From contig DASTRY010000024.1 in NCBI GenBank assembly GCA_035760965.1, positions 46,056 through 110,055 on the forward strand: 64,000 nt of DNA, in the 5' to 3' direction. The first letter of the stretch is position 1. Every line of letters begins with the position of its first letter. This DNA is from JADGHX01 sp035760965 (lineage in GTDB: Bacteria; Pseudomonadota; Gammaproteobacteria; Steroidobacterales; Steroidobacteraceae). This document shows, piece after piece, positions 52,284 through 60,647 of the stretch. The notes under the pieces are model-generated. The model was not told the origin of the DNA. It did not search any database and worked only from the letters and a program-made list of their open reading frames with translations. The position numbers and the translations under genes were made by a program.

Positions 52284-52517
52284 TGCGAGCCGTCATCGCA
52301 TCGGCGCGAGGCTCCTGATCGACATCCCCCGCGGGGCCTTGCGCCTGGGCCGGCGACTCGGGAGGCATCGGACTCCACCGCCGGCCTGATTCAACGCGCT
52401 CGTGCGAAGTCCGGGCTGAGGCCACGGCGGCACGGTCACGTCGACCGCTCCGCCCGCCGCGCTCTCACACCGGGCTGGAGACGGCGCCTGTGCTCCCGAT
52501 TCCGCAACGATAGAGTG

Positions 52518-53894
52518 CTATGTTTTCGCGGCGCTCGCGTGCTCGACCTCGTAGTGCGTATCGAAGTCCTTCCGGATCGTGCGCGCGGCCAGCACGTAGT
52601 GAAATGCAGCCCACAAACAGAGCGTCGACATGACGTACATCGCGTATTTGAGTCCGGTTGCCGATGCCGCCTTGCAGGCCGCGACGAGCTCCGGCGTAGA
52701 ACCGGGGGGCGCGAATCCCTTCGGACACATCGACGCGAAGCTGCCGAGCGTGAACGCGCCGCCTGCGAAGTGATCGCTCAGCAGTCCATTCAGCGTCGGA
52801 CCGAAACCGATCCCCACGAGCCCGAGCACCGCCGAGACGACGAACCCGGCCGTCGCGCGCATGTTCGCGCCGACCATGTTCTGCGCGATCGCGAGACTCG
52901 GTGCGTAGTACACGAACATCGTGACGTGGGCGAACATCAACAGCGCGATCGCCGCCGCAATGTCCTGCTGATAGAAGCCGGCGAGGAACGCCGGGCCCGC
53001 TAGCGCGAGCCCGATGGCGGGCCCCCATCCGAACCAGCGCCGATCGCGCTTGCCGACTCGGTCCACGCCGAAGCCGCCGACCAGGAGTCCCGAGGCCATC
53101 GAGATGCTCGCGATCAGTCCGACGGTGCGGCCCGCGTTCGTCAGGCTCATGTCAAAGGCGCGCACGAGGAACGGCACGATGAATTGTCCGATCGCGTTCA
53201 TCGACACCGCCGCGAGTCCGCAACCGATCAGCGTGTGCCGCATGCCGGGCTTGCCGAAGAGGAATTTGAATACGGTCCACCAGGGCGGCGGCGCGCCCGC
53301 TCTGCCGACATCGAATGTCCCGCGCGGCGGCTCGCGCAGTGTCGCGAACGCGAGCAGCGCGACTGCGATCGCCGGCGTGCCGACGGCGTAGAACGCTGCG
53401 CGCCAACCCAGGTGATCGGCGATCCAACCGGCCGCAGTCGCACCGACCAACACACCGACCGGCGCTCCGAGCCAGAGGATCGACATCGCGCTCGCGCGAC
53501 GGTCGCGCGGAAAGTGGTCGCCGATGAGTGAGGCCACCGGTGGCCCCAGCCCCGCATCCCCGATGCCGACGCCCACTCGGAACAGCAGCATGCGCGCGAA
53601 GCTCGTCGCCGTTCCGCACAGCACGGCCATCGCGCCGAACAGCGCGACCGACGCGGAAATGATGCGTGCGCGGCTGTAGCGCTCCGCGAGCCGCGCGAGA
53701 GGCAAGCCCATCGCCGTGTAGAAGATCGCGAAACCGATTCCCTGGATGATGCCGAGCTGGGTGTCGGAGAACTGCAGCTCCGCTTTGATCGCTTGACCGA
53801 GCACGGCCATCGTCTGACGGTCCGCGAGGTTCATGGCGTTCGCGAGCAGAAGCACGAACAGCAGCCAGCCGCGATAGCCTTTGGAAAACTCCAT
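52518..53894 (-). CDS. MFS transporter (Spinster-like/ sugar-acid or aromatic exporter type)
   Basis: A 458-residue transporter with 12 predicted helices: first helix WLLFVLLLANAMNLADRQTM, the A-motif GLPLARLAERYSRARIIS after TM2, and a second-half motif GFGVDRVGKRDRRWFG. The DRQ at the end of TM1 and the LGIIQG loop are typical of the Spinster-like group common in Sphingomonads and Steroidobacter relatives. It probably moves the island's substrate or product across the inner membrane. ATG 53894 has AAGGGGGGG upstream. It is convergent with the LigM-like gene. Confidence 0.82.
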   Translation of the reverse strand: MEFSKGYRGWLLFVLLLANAMNLADRQTMAVLGQAIKAELQFSDTQLGIIQGIGFAIFYTAMGLPLARLAERYSRARIISASVALFGAMAVLCGTATSFARMLLFRVGVGIGDAGLGPPVASLIGDHFPRDRRASAMSILWLGAPVGVLVGATAAGWIADHLGWRAAFYAVGTPAIAVALLAFATLREPPRGTFDVGRAGAPPPWWTVFKFLFGKPGMRHTLIGCGLAAVSMNAIGQFIVPFLVRAFDMSLTNAGRTVGLIASISMASGLLVGGFGVDRVGKRDRRWFGWGPAIGLALAGPAFLAGFYQQDIAAAIALLMFAHVTMFVYYAPSLAIAQNMVGANMRATAGFVVSAVLGLVGIGFGPTLNGLLSDHFAGGAFTLGSFASMCPKGFAPPGSTPELVAACKAASATGLKYAMYVMSTLCLWAAFHYVLAARTIRKDFDTHYEVEHASAAKT

Positions 53895-54168
53895 CGCCCC
53901 CCCTTTCCAGAACAATGCGCCGGGATCGGCGATCGGGCAAGCGCGAGTGGGAGACGAACGCACTCCTTTGCGATTGGCGATCACGATCTCCGCGGAACGG
54001 ACGGCGCTGCCGAGCGCGCTTGCGAGCGGAGGGGCGGCCATGCGGGCGAAATGAGATCAAGACTCCAAGGCGACCTTGCTACACTCCCGTCGTGCAGAGA
54101 TTTCACTGAGGTGCCGGCGACGATTTTGCAGAGCCTCTGTCCCTTCGCCCTGCCTAGGCCAAGCGACC

Positions 54169-54822
54169 GTGCCGGCCGTTCCTGAGCGCGTGGCCGGTCG
54201 GTCCTCGCACGCAGCTCGTGCGGTCGAGCCCAAGTCAGACGCACCTCCTCCACGTCGGCTCGTCATCCGCGTGAAGATCGTGCGGGAGGACCCGCCCCCG
54301 CCTCGTGTCTCGCGGCATTTGAAGCGAGGTGCGCTGGTCTCGCTCCTGGGAGTGCTCGCGATAGGACTGACTTGGGTGGGCATCAGCACGCTCAGGAAGG
54401 CCCCGGCTCCTGCGCCGATGGTCGCCGAAAGTGTGCCGAGTCGAAGATCGCAGATTCAGACGCCCCCGCCGATCCCCGCTCCTGCCGAACCCGCGAAAGC
54501 CGTCGAACCGGAATCAGCGGAGCAATCCAATGCGCCGCCGTCGGCAATCGCGGAAGTCATCCCCGACGTTCCGCGCAGTGCTCGAGAAACGATCCGCGGC
54601 ACCGTACGCGTGTCCGTTCGGGTGATCCTCGATGAGGACGGTACGGTGCTCGCTGCAACCGCGGACGATGCGGGCCCGAGCCGTTACTTCGAGCGCCTCG
54701 CGGTCGAGGCAGCAAGGAAGTGGACGTTTACGCCCGCGAAGTCGCAGGAGCAGCGGGTGATGCTGGTGCGGTTCAACTTCCGACGCGATGGAACGACCGC
54801 TCGCGCCAGCACAGTCCCGTAG
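54169..54822 (+). CDS. TonB-like protein (C-terminal TonB domain, one transmembrane helix)
   Basis: A roughly 217-residue protein if started at GTG 54169: short basic cytoplasmic region, one helix (GALVSLLGVLAIGLTWVGIS), a Pro/Ala/Glu periplasm-spanning linker, and a C-terminal TonB-type domain (RGTVRVSVRVILDEDGTVLAATADDAGPSRYFERLAVEAARKWTFTP). That order is the TonB/energy-transducer plan, and an own TonB next to two receptors of an island is common. The true start is uncertain: TTG 54076 or downstream GTG codons are possible. ExbB/ExbD are not in the window. Confidence 0.68.
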   Translation: MPAVPERVAGRSSHAARAVEPKSDAPPPRRLVIRVKIVREDPPPPRVSRHLKRGALVSLLGVLAIGLTWVGISTLRKAPAPAPMVAESVPSRRSQIQTPPPIPAPAEPAKAVEPESAEQSNAPPSAIAEVIPDVPRSARETIRGTVRVSVRVILDEDGTVLAATADDAGPSRYFERLAVEAARKWTFTPAKSQEQRVMLVRFNFRRDGTTARASTVP

Positions 54823-54927
54823 CGCTCGATTCGCGACCCGCTCGCACTCGCACCCCTGACTGATTCGCAGCGTCCGCTCGATCGGATCACCCGGCGTGGG
54901 GTCGTTCTGAGGGGTGGTGCGTGGTCC

Positions 54928-54968
54928 ATGCAGCGAATCGCCGGCCCGATGCAGTAAGCGGTCTGGGT
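54928..54968 (+). repeat. LytTR-type operator candidate, copy 1 (41-bp repeat)
   Basis: A 41-bp sequence that recurs at 57986-58026 with only four differences. It contains ATGCAG at 54928 and again at 54949, each followed by a version of (N)AAnCG, so two imperfect direct repeats with a 21-bp period. It lies 77-117 bp before the SDR start at 55045. Two roughly 9-bp direct repeats 12 bp apart (21-bp period) is the standard LytTR-domain binding site. A LytTR regulator is encoded 1.2 kb away. Confidence 0.6.
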
Positions 54969-55044
54969 GGCCGTGCTGTCGACCAATACATTGAGGCTCG
55001 ACTTCGGCAACGTCGTTGCCGTGCGAAGTGACACGGAGGCTGCC

Positions 55045-56010
55045 ATGCGAATCCTTTTCGCCACGATCTGCGCATTGCTCGTCGCACTGCTATGCGCGCC
55101 GGCACAGTCGAGCGAACAATCTACTGCCAAGGCCGTCCTCGTAACCGGCGCGAGCAGCGGCATCGGCCGCAAGATCACCGAACGCCTAGCCGCGGACGGG
55201 TATTTCGTCTACGCCACCGCGCGCAAAGAGGCTGATCTCAAGGCGCTCGGCGCGCTCAAGAACGTGCAGCCCGTGCGCTTGGACGTCACACGACCTGCAG
55301 AGATTGCGGCTGCAGTGGAAACCGTTACCAAGGGCGGTCGCGGCCTTTATGGGCTGGTCAACAACGCCGGCGTCGCGACATTCGGCACGATCGCCAACAT
55401 GAGGATGGAGGAGTTCGACCTCACGATGAAGGTGAACGCCTATGGCCCCGTGATGATGGTCAAGGCGTTCGCGCCGCTCATCATTGCCGCGAAGGGACGG
55501 ATCGTGAACATCAGCTCACCTTCCGGTATCACCGACGGCGGTGGGCCCGATATCGTTGCCTACGTCATGAGCAAGCACGCGCTCGAAGGGCTGACGGATT
55601 CGTTGGTTCTGCAGCTCGGCCCGCTCGGGGTTCAGGTCACCGCCGTCGAACCCGGTGCCTACCGATCCGACATGGACAAGAACATGCTCACCCGTCTCAA
55701 CGAGGCGGAGAAAGCGCACCTGCTCGAGGTTTGGGGACCGATGATGGACCCCGCGACGTTTCCGGAGGCCGACGAGGTCGCTGTGGTCGTCGAACAGGCA
55801 CTGTTCGAGCCCAATCCGAAACGCCGCTATCTGGCGATCCCGCGCAATTCCCGGGACAAGATCAACAATCGCTTGGCGGAGCGGCTCATCCGCTGGCAGA
55901 TGAAACAGCTCGTGGCGTGGAACGAAGGCCACGCCTTCACGTTGGACCGCGACACTCTGGTCAAGATGCTCGATGACGCGCTGGTCAACGCTCGACCGGC
56001 GACGGAGTGA
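55045..56010 (+). CDS. Short-chain dehydrogenase/reductase with N-terminal signal-like segment
   Basis: A 321-residue classical SDR: VLVTGASSGIGRKITERLAADG cofactor motif, LVNNAGVATFG, and the active-site Y-x3-K in AYVMSKHALEG with a preceding Ser in ISSPSG. The first 25 residues (ILFATICALLVALLCAPAQS) look like a cleavable signal, unusual because SDRs normally work in the cytoplasm with NAD(P). It may be a membrane anchor. ATG 55045 has GGAGG upstream. The LytTR-type repeat in front suggests it is controlled by the two-component system downstream. Substrate unknown. Confidence 0.85.
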   Translation: MRILFATICALLVALLCAPAQSSEQSTAKAVLVTGASSGIGRKITERLAADGYFVYATARKEADLKALGALKNVQPVRLDVTRPAEIAAAVETVTKGGRGLYGLVNNAGVATFGTIANMRMEEFDLTMKVNAYGPVMMVKAFAPLIIAAKGRIVNISSPSGITDGGGPDIVAYVMSKHALEGLTDSLVLQLGPLGVQVTAVEPGAYRSDMDKNMLTRLNEAEKAHLLEVWGPMMDPATFPEADEVAVVVEQALFEPNPKRRYLAIPRNSRDKINNRLAERLIRWQMKQLVAWNEGHAFTLDRDTLVKMLDDALVNARPATE

Positions 56011-56110
56011 TCCACGGCACCGTGCACCGGGAAATCCATGAGCACGAGGACGTATCGCGCGCAGCGGCGGCCGAGCGCACTCGGAACCGCCGTTTCGCCG
56101 GCACGGCGAG

Positions 56111-56845
56111 CTAGCGCTCTGCGGAAATCGCGCCCATCCGTTCCTGCAATCGCTTGCGAAAGCGCCGACTCAACTGCAGCCGGACATTGGATTTCAGCAT
56201 CACTTCGTACTCGCCACCCTCTTGGAGCGTCAATCCCATGACGCGCTCGAGGTTCACGATGATGGATCGGTGAATACGGATGAACGTCGTGTCTCCGAGG
56301 TCCCGCTCGAGCTCGGACAAGGTACGGCGGATGATGTGCGTGTCAGCACCCACATGGACGCAGGCGTAGTACCCGGCCGCCTCGATCCAATCGATGTCCG
56401 CGACGTTCAGGAACAGCAGCTGGCCCCGACTCTTGACGACCAGTCGCTCGGCCGCCGGACGCGCTCGTTGCGGCGCATAGTGCGCGAGCCGGTCCTTCGC
56501 ACGATTCAGCGCGCGGCCAAAGCGCGCATCGTCGAATGGTTTCACGAGGTAGTCGAGCGCGCCCGCCTCGAAGGCGCGCAAGGCGTACTCATCGTAAGCG
56601 GTCACGAAGATGATGTGGGGCGCATCGTTGCCCAGCAGCTCGAGCACGTCGAACCCGCCGCACTCGGGCATTTGCACGTCGAGAAACACCAGATCGGGCT
56701 TCGATCTGCGGATTTCCTCCACCGCCTCCACGCCCGACGCACATTCGGTGATCCGCGCAATGTCGGGATCGGCGCGTAGCAACACCGCGACGTTGGTCCG
56801 CGCCAGAGACTCGTCGTCGACCACCAGTGCGTGTATTGCGGCCAC
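56111..56845 (-). CDS. LytTR-family response regulator
   Basis: A 244-residue regulator: receiver domain (residues about 4-120; DD at 10-11, phospho-acceptor Asp56 in VFLDVQMPECGG, conserved T in FVTAYD, K in YLVKPF) and a LytTR DNA-binding domain (about 140-240; ERLVVKSRGQLLFLNVADIDWIEAAGYYACVH... TFIRIHRSIIVNLERV). The start is GTG 56845, one base after the kinase stop, with AGGAGG in the kinase end. It is expected to bind tandem direct repeats with a 21-bp period; two such sites flank this block. Confidence 0.92.
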   Translation of the reverse strand: MAAIHALVVDDESLARTNVAVLLRADPDIARITECASGVEAVEEIRRSKPDLVFLDVQMPECGGFDVLELLGNDAPHIIFVTAYDEYALRAFEAGALDYLVKPFDDARFGRALNRAKDRLAHYAPQRARPAAERLVVKSRGQLLFLNVADIDWIEAAGYYACVHVGADTHIIRRTLSELERDLGDTTFIRIHRSIIVNLERVMGLTLQEGGEYEVMLKSNVRLQLSRRFRKRLQERMGAISAER

Positions 56846-56846
56846 T

Positions 56847-57944
56847 TCACGCCTCCTGCAGCGGCAAGGTGACGACGACTTCCACTCCGCCCGCCGCGAC
56901 GGGCCGCAGCTGGAGCGCGGATCGGTCTCCGTGCAGGATTCGCAGCCGCGTGCGCAGATTGCCGATGCCGACGCCCGTGTGATTGGCCTGTGCATCCCTT
57001 GTCACATCCGAATGCGGGCCATCGTTGTAGACCGTGAGACGAAGGTTGCCTTGCTCGGCTGTGCCGGCAACGCGAACCCTCCCTCCCGCGACGCGCTGTG
57101 ATATCCCGTGCTTGATGGCGTTCTCCACCAAGGGCTGAAGCAGAAGGTGCGGCACCTGCGCGCGCAACAACTCCGCGGGAATGTCCACATCGACCCGCAG
57201 GCGCTCGCCGAAACGGACCTTCTGAATGTCGACGTATCGCCGAAGATATTCGACCTCTTCCGCAAGTGTCACCTGAGCGCGCTGCGAATCGTCCGTCGCG
57301 CGGCGGAGGAACTCACTGAGCCCCACGATCATGCTCACGGCGGCTTCGTTTCGATGATCCCGCACCAGTCCGGCAATCGCGTGCAGCGTGTTGAACATGA
57401 AGTGCGGCTCGATCTGCCGGCGCAACGCTGCGAGTTGCGCCTTCGAAAGCTCCTCGTTGAGGCGCGCGGTCTCGGTGAGCTGGCGGGCCATGCGTTCCCT
57501 GGACTCGAGGACGAGCGTGGCGGTGAGGATCAGCGCGTAGACGATGAGAAACGTCAGTGCCTGGTAGAGAAGCGATGTGCTCCAGGTGTCCACGAACTGC
57601 GGAGGCCGGCGGTTCCCCCAAGGGTTGAACATCACTTGGAGGGTCGCCGACCAGGCCTCTGTCACTGCACTGAGCGTGACGAAGACAGCAAGATGAACGC
57701 CGGCCGTGCGCAGCATCTGGCCACGAACAAAACGGTGTCGCCGCGCCAAGCGGCTGATGAACGGTGTGGCGAGCGCCCACGGCAGCCAGATCGCGAGCTC
57801 GGTTCCGAAGAGCGGCAGCCACGAGTGACGCCGCCCCTCGGCGCGCATGATGAGTACGTTTTGACTCGCGTCGAACAGACCGCCCGCGAGCCAGATCGCG
57901 GCGATCCAGAGCCAACGGGTCGAACGCTCGCGGGGCTCCGTCAT
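56847..57944 (-). CDS. LytS/YehU-type sensor histidine kinase
   Basis: A 365-residue membrane kinase: about four transmembrane helices in the first 150 residues, then a His_kinase domain with the phospho-acceptor in RQIEPHFMFNTLHAIAGL (His near 181), and an HATPase domain (LLLQPLVENAIKHGISQ; GVGIGNLRTRLRILHG as G-boxes). It passes phosphate to the LytTR regulator next to it. No periplasmic sensor domain is evident, so the signal may be membrane-borne. ATG 57944; an upstream in-frame ATG would add 8 residues. A LytTR-type repeat lies 42 bp upstream, suggesting autoregulation. Confidence 0.9.
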   Translation of the reverse strand: MTEPRERSTRWLWIAAIWLAGGLFDASQNVLIMRAEGRRHSWLPLFGTELAIWLPWALATPFISRLARRHRFVRGQMLRTAGVHLAVFVTLSAVTEAWSATLQVMFNPWGNRRPPQFVDTWSTSLLYQALTFLIVYALILTATLVLESRERMARQLTETARLNEELSKAQLAALRRQIEPHFMFNTLHAIAGLVRDHRNEAAVSMIVGLSEFLRRATDDSQRAQVTLAEEVEYLRRYVDIQKVRFGERLRVDVDIPAELLRAQVPHLLLQPLVENAIKHGISQRVAGGRVRVAGTAEQGNLRLTVYNDGPHSDVTRDAQANHTGVGIGNLRTRLRILHGDRSALQLRPVAAGGVEVVVTLPLQEA

Positions 57945-57985
57945 GACGGCGACTTTACCGCGACGCAACGCGACCCGGGTCGGGA

Positions 57986-58026
57986 ATGCAGCGAAGCGCC
58001 GGCTAGATGCAGTAAGCGGTCGGGGT
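57986..58026 (+). repeat. LytTR-type operator candidate, copy 2 (41-bp repeat)
   Basis: It matches 54928-54968 at 37 of 41 positions. Two ATGCAG-anchored direct repeats begin at 57986 and 58007 (21-bp period). It lies between the PQQ dehydrogenase stop (58084) and the kinase start (57944), that is in the promoter region of the kinase-regulator operon. Both copies point the same way on the chromosome although the genes they precede are divergent, so orientation is not fixed relative to transcription. Confidence 0.6.
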
Positions 58027-58083
58027 CATCCGTGCGTGCGCAGTCGTTCCACGCGCGGTCGCATCGCGCCGTTGGCGGCGTAC

Positions 58084-60210
58084 CTACTGGTGCGCAGGCG
58101 GCGCAGCCTGACCCCCTGCACCGGCCGGCGGCGCAGCCCCCGGAGGCGGACCGCCAGCGCGACCCGACCCGAACGCCGGCGGCGGGTTGCGCTTGAGCTC
58201 ATTCGCGCGCGCCGTGAGGAAGGAGCGGATCGCCTCGGCATCCTCCACGGTCAACGTGTTCTTGAACGAGATCATGCCGTTCTCGGCGAGCGCGCCATCC
58301 ACCACGATGCCCTTGAACAAATCGGGCGCGTTGAGCGCGACCGTGTAGTTGAGGTCCGGGAAGCCGCTGAACAAGCGACCGCCCTCATGGCAGCCGGCGC
58401 AGTTGCGTTGATAGAGATCCCGGCCGCGCTCGTGCATCGCTTCGTCCCCGAAGTCCGGCGGCGGGTTGAGAACCTGCGGCGCTTGCGGCGGGGCCGGCGG
58501 CAGTTGCACGTCTCCGTGGAGCTTGAACACCAGCAGGCGATTCTTGCCCTGGGCGGCGGCAAACCCCGTGCTGGCCGACGAGATCACCGCGATGTACTGC
58601 ACGCCGTCGAGCGAGTACGTCACCGGTCCCGGCACGACGTTGCCCTGAGTGTCGACCGTCCACACCTTCTCGCCGGTGTCGGCGCGGAACGCCGCGAACT
58701 TCTTGCCCGGTATCCCCTGGAAGACAAGGTTGCCGGCCGTGGTCAGCGTGCCGGCGTTGCCGCTTCCTTCGCGCTGCTCCCAGGCGACCTTGCGGGCCAC
58801 GGGATCCCACGCCACGAGGTAAGCACCGGGGTTCTCCACCTCGGGCTTCTTGCCTTCCGGCGGATGAACCATGCTGACATCCACCATCTGGTTCCCGAGG
58901 ATGCGACCGCCCTCCTCGGCGTAGAACTGACCCACGCCGCGACGCGCGGGAAAGTACATGAGCCCCGTCTGCGGATTGAACGATTGCGGATGCCACACGT
59001 GCGCCTGCGAAGGCAGCACGTAGAAGCCCTTGCCGGTCTTGCCGTAGTTGGCTTCGGGATTGAGGATCGGCTTCCAGTTGTTCGCCTTGTCGAAGCCCAG
59101 CGCCCAGTTGATCTTCGGGACGTAGGGATCGGCCGACACGACCTTACCGGTCGCCGCCTCGATCACATAGAACACGCCGTTCTTCGGCGCCTGCATCACC
59201 ACGTGCTTGCGGTGGCCGTCGATGGTGATGTCGGCCAGCGTCAGCGGCGCGGTGTTGTCGAAATCGAAGCTGTCCATGGGCGTGGCCTGGTAGTGCCACT
59301 TGTACTTGCCGGTCTTCGCGTGCACCGCGACGATCGACGACGTGAACAGGTTGTCACCGCCGCCCGGCGAACGCAGGTGCGCCGGCCACGGGAGGCCATT
59401 GCCGGTGCCGAAGATCACGAGGTCCGATTTCGGGTCGTAGACGATGCCGTCCCACGTGCTGCCGCCGCCGCCTTTCTTCCACCACTCGCCGGTCCAGGTC
59501 TTCGCGGCCATCGGCATCACGTCATCGGACGCCGCGCCGTCCTTGCCCTTCGACGGATCGCCCGGCACGGTATAGAACTTCCACACTTGCTTGCCCGTCT
59601 TCACGTCGTGCGCGACGATGAAGCCGCGGGTGTAGAACTCCGCGCCGCCCACGCCGATGAACACCAGGCCATCGCCGATGCGCGGCGCGCCGGTGATCGA
59701 GTACTGCAGCTTCGCGTCCGCGACGCGCACTTCCCACACCTTCTGACCGGTCTTCGCATTCACGGCCATCAGGCGCCCGTCGATGGTGCCCCAGATGATC
59801 TTGCCGTCTGCATAGGCCGCGCCGCGATTGGAGATGTTGCAGCAGATGGAGGTCGCGGCGATCTCGCGCGGCGCCTGCGGATCGACCTTCCACAGCTGCT
59901 TGCCGGACCGCGCGTCGAACGCGTAGAGGTTGCTCCACGGGGCCGTCACGTAGATCACGCCGTCGATCACCAGGGGCGTGCTCTGATAGCCGCCGCGCTC
60001 CGGGATGTCCGCGTACCACGCGAGGCCCAGCTGCCCGACGTTGTCGACGGTCACCTGGTTGAGCTCGCTGTAGCGCTGCTCGTTCGCGTTGCCGCCGTGT
60101 TGGGTCCACTCGACGTCTTTGGAGTTGTGCCTGGCACTCGCGCCCACGCCAGATTGCGAATACGCGGCCACACCAGCCGCGACGACCAGACCGAAAATCA
60201 ATCGACGCAT
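58084..60210 (-). CDS. PQQ-dependent dehydrogenase with C-terminal cytochrome c, lanthanide-type Asp
   Basis: A 708-residue periplasmic enzyme: signal peptide (residues 1-25), eight-bladed PQQ propeller with vicinal Cys pair in SICCNISNRG, docking motifs (FDARSGKQLWKVDP, TGQKVWEVRV), and a C-terminal cytochrome c domain (CAGCH, then a Met-rich segment). The catalytic region reads MDSFDFDNTAP (about residues 311-321): Asp two positions after the catalytic Asp, the residue that coordinates lanthanides in XoxF and PedH; calcium enzymes have Ala or Thr. It therefore may be a lanthanide-dependent alcohol dehydrogenase. A proline-rich tail ends the protein. ATG 60210 has GGGGGGA upstream. Confidence 0.86.
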   Translation of the reverse strand: MRRLIFGLVVAAGVAAYSQSGVGASARHNSKDVEWTQHGGNANEQRYSELNQVTVDNVGQLGLAWYADIPERGGYQSTPLVIDGVIYVTAPWSNLYAFDARSGKQLWKVDPQAPREIAATSICCNISNRGAAYADGKIIWGTIDGRLMAVNAKTGQKVWEVRVADAKLQYSITGAPRIGDGLVFIGVGGAEFYTRGFIVAHDVKTGKQVWKFYTVPGDPSKGKDGAASDDVMPMAAKTWTGEWWKKGGGGSTWDGIVYDPKSDLVIFGTGNGLPWPAHLRSPGGGDNLFTSSIVAVHAKTGKYKWHYQATPMDSFDFDNTAPLTLADITIDGHRKHVVMQAPKNGVFYVIEAATGKVVSADPYVPKINWALGFDKANNWKPILNPEANYGKTGKGFYVLPSQAHVWHPQSFNPQTGLMYFPARRGVGQFYAEEGGRILGNQMVDVSMVHPPEGKKPEVENPGAYLVAWDPVARKVAWEQREGSGNAGTLTTAGNLVFQGIPGKKFAAFRADTGEKVWTVDTQGNVVPGPVTYSLDGVQYIAVISSASTGFAAAQGKNRLLVFKLHGDVQLPPAPPQAPQVLNPPPDFGDEAMHERGRDLYQRNCAGCHEGGRLFSGFPDLNYTVALNAPDLFKGIVVDGALAENGMISFKNTLTVEDAEAIRSFLTARANELKRNPPPAFGSGRAGGPPPGAAPPAGAGGQAAPPAHQ

Positions 60211-60647
60211 CAGGGTCCCCCCGGGGAAGAAATCCCCCCGGCGCCGCGCGGTGCGCGCGAGACCGGGGTTTGCGGCGGGAGCGTATCTTTTCCGCGGGGG
60301 GCCTGCGGGAAATTCCGCGTCGGTGGCCGCAACCCGGTCCGTTACGCGTCTTCTCGGCGGCACTTGTGGACTAAGTTAACGATTCGCGCTGAGGGATGGG
60401 CCTGTGCGCCTCGAAGGTTTTGGACGTGGAATGAGGCTGCGCAAGGCGTAATGCCAAGGCCTTCGCCAAGCGCACCCTTCCTGTGACGGGCATTCGCCAT
60501 CGCGCGTGACGGGCCAGTCGTGGTAACTGAAGTGGCGTCTCGAGATTGCGGTGGCGTTGTGCACGCGCGCTCCAGCAACTCTGTGTTGGACATGCATCCT
60601 GGATAGGCGGGCGACCCGAGCCGCGTTTCGCGCACGTTCACCCACGC
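60211..60647. other. Intergenic stretch without a recognisable gene
   Basis: Spans the space between the PQQ dehydrogenase start and the esterase stop, both on the minus strand. I see no coherent protein frame, RNA or repeat, and no LytTR-type or TGATCA motif copy. It should hold the dehydrogenase promoter. Confidence 0.5.

Noticed and set aside
52284..52517. Minus-strand small frame between the LigM-like gene and the MFS gene
   Set aside because: Low-complexity Pro/Ala/Arg composition and no ribosome site; the stretch looks non-coding.
54928..58026. 41-bp repeats as target-site duplications or att sites of a mobile element
   Set aside because: No integrase or transposase lies between them, each sits in a promoter region, and the internal 21-bp-period repeats fit a LytTR operator better.
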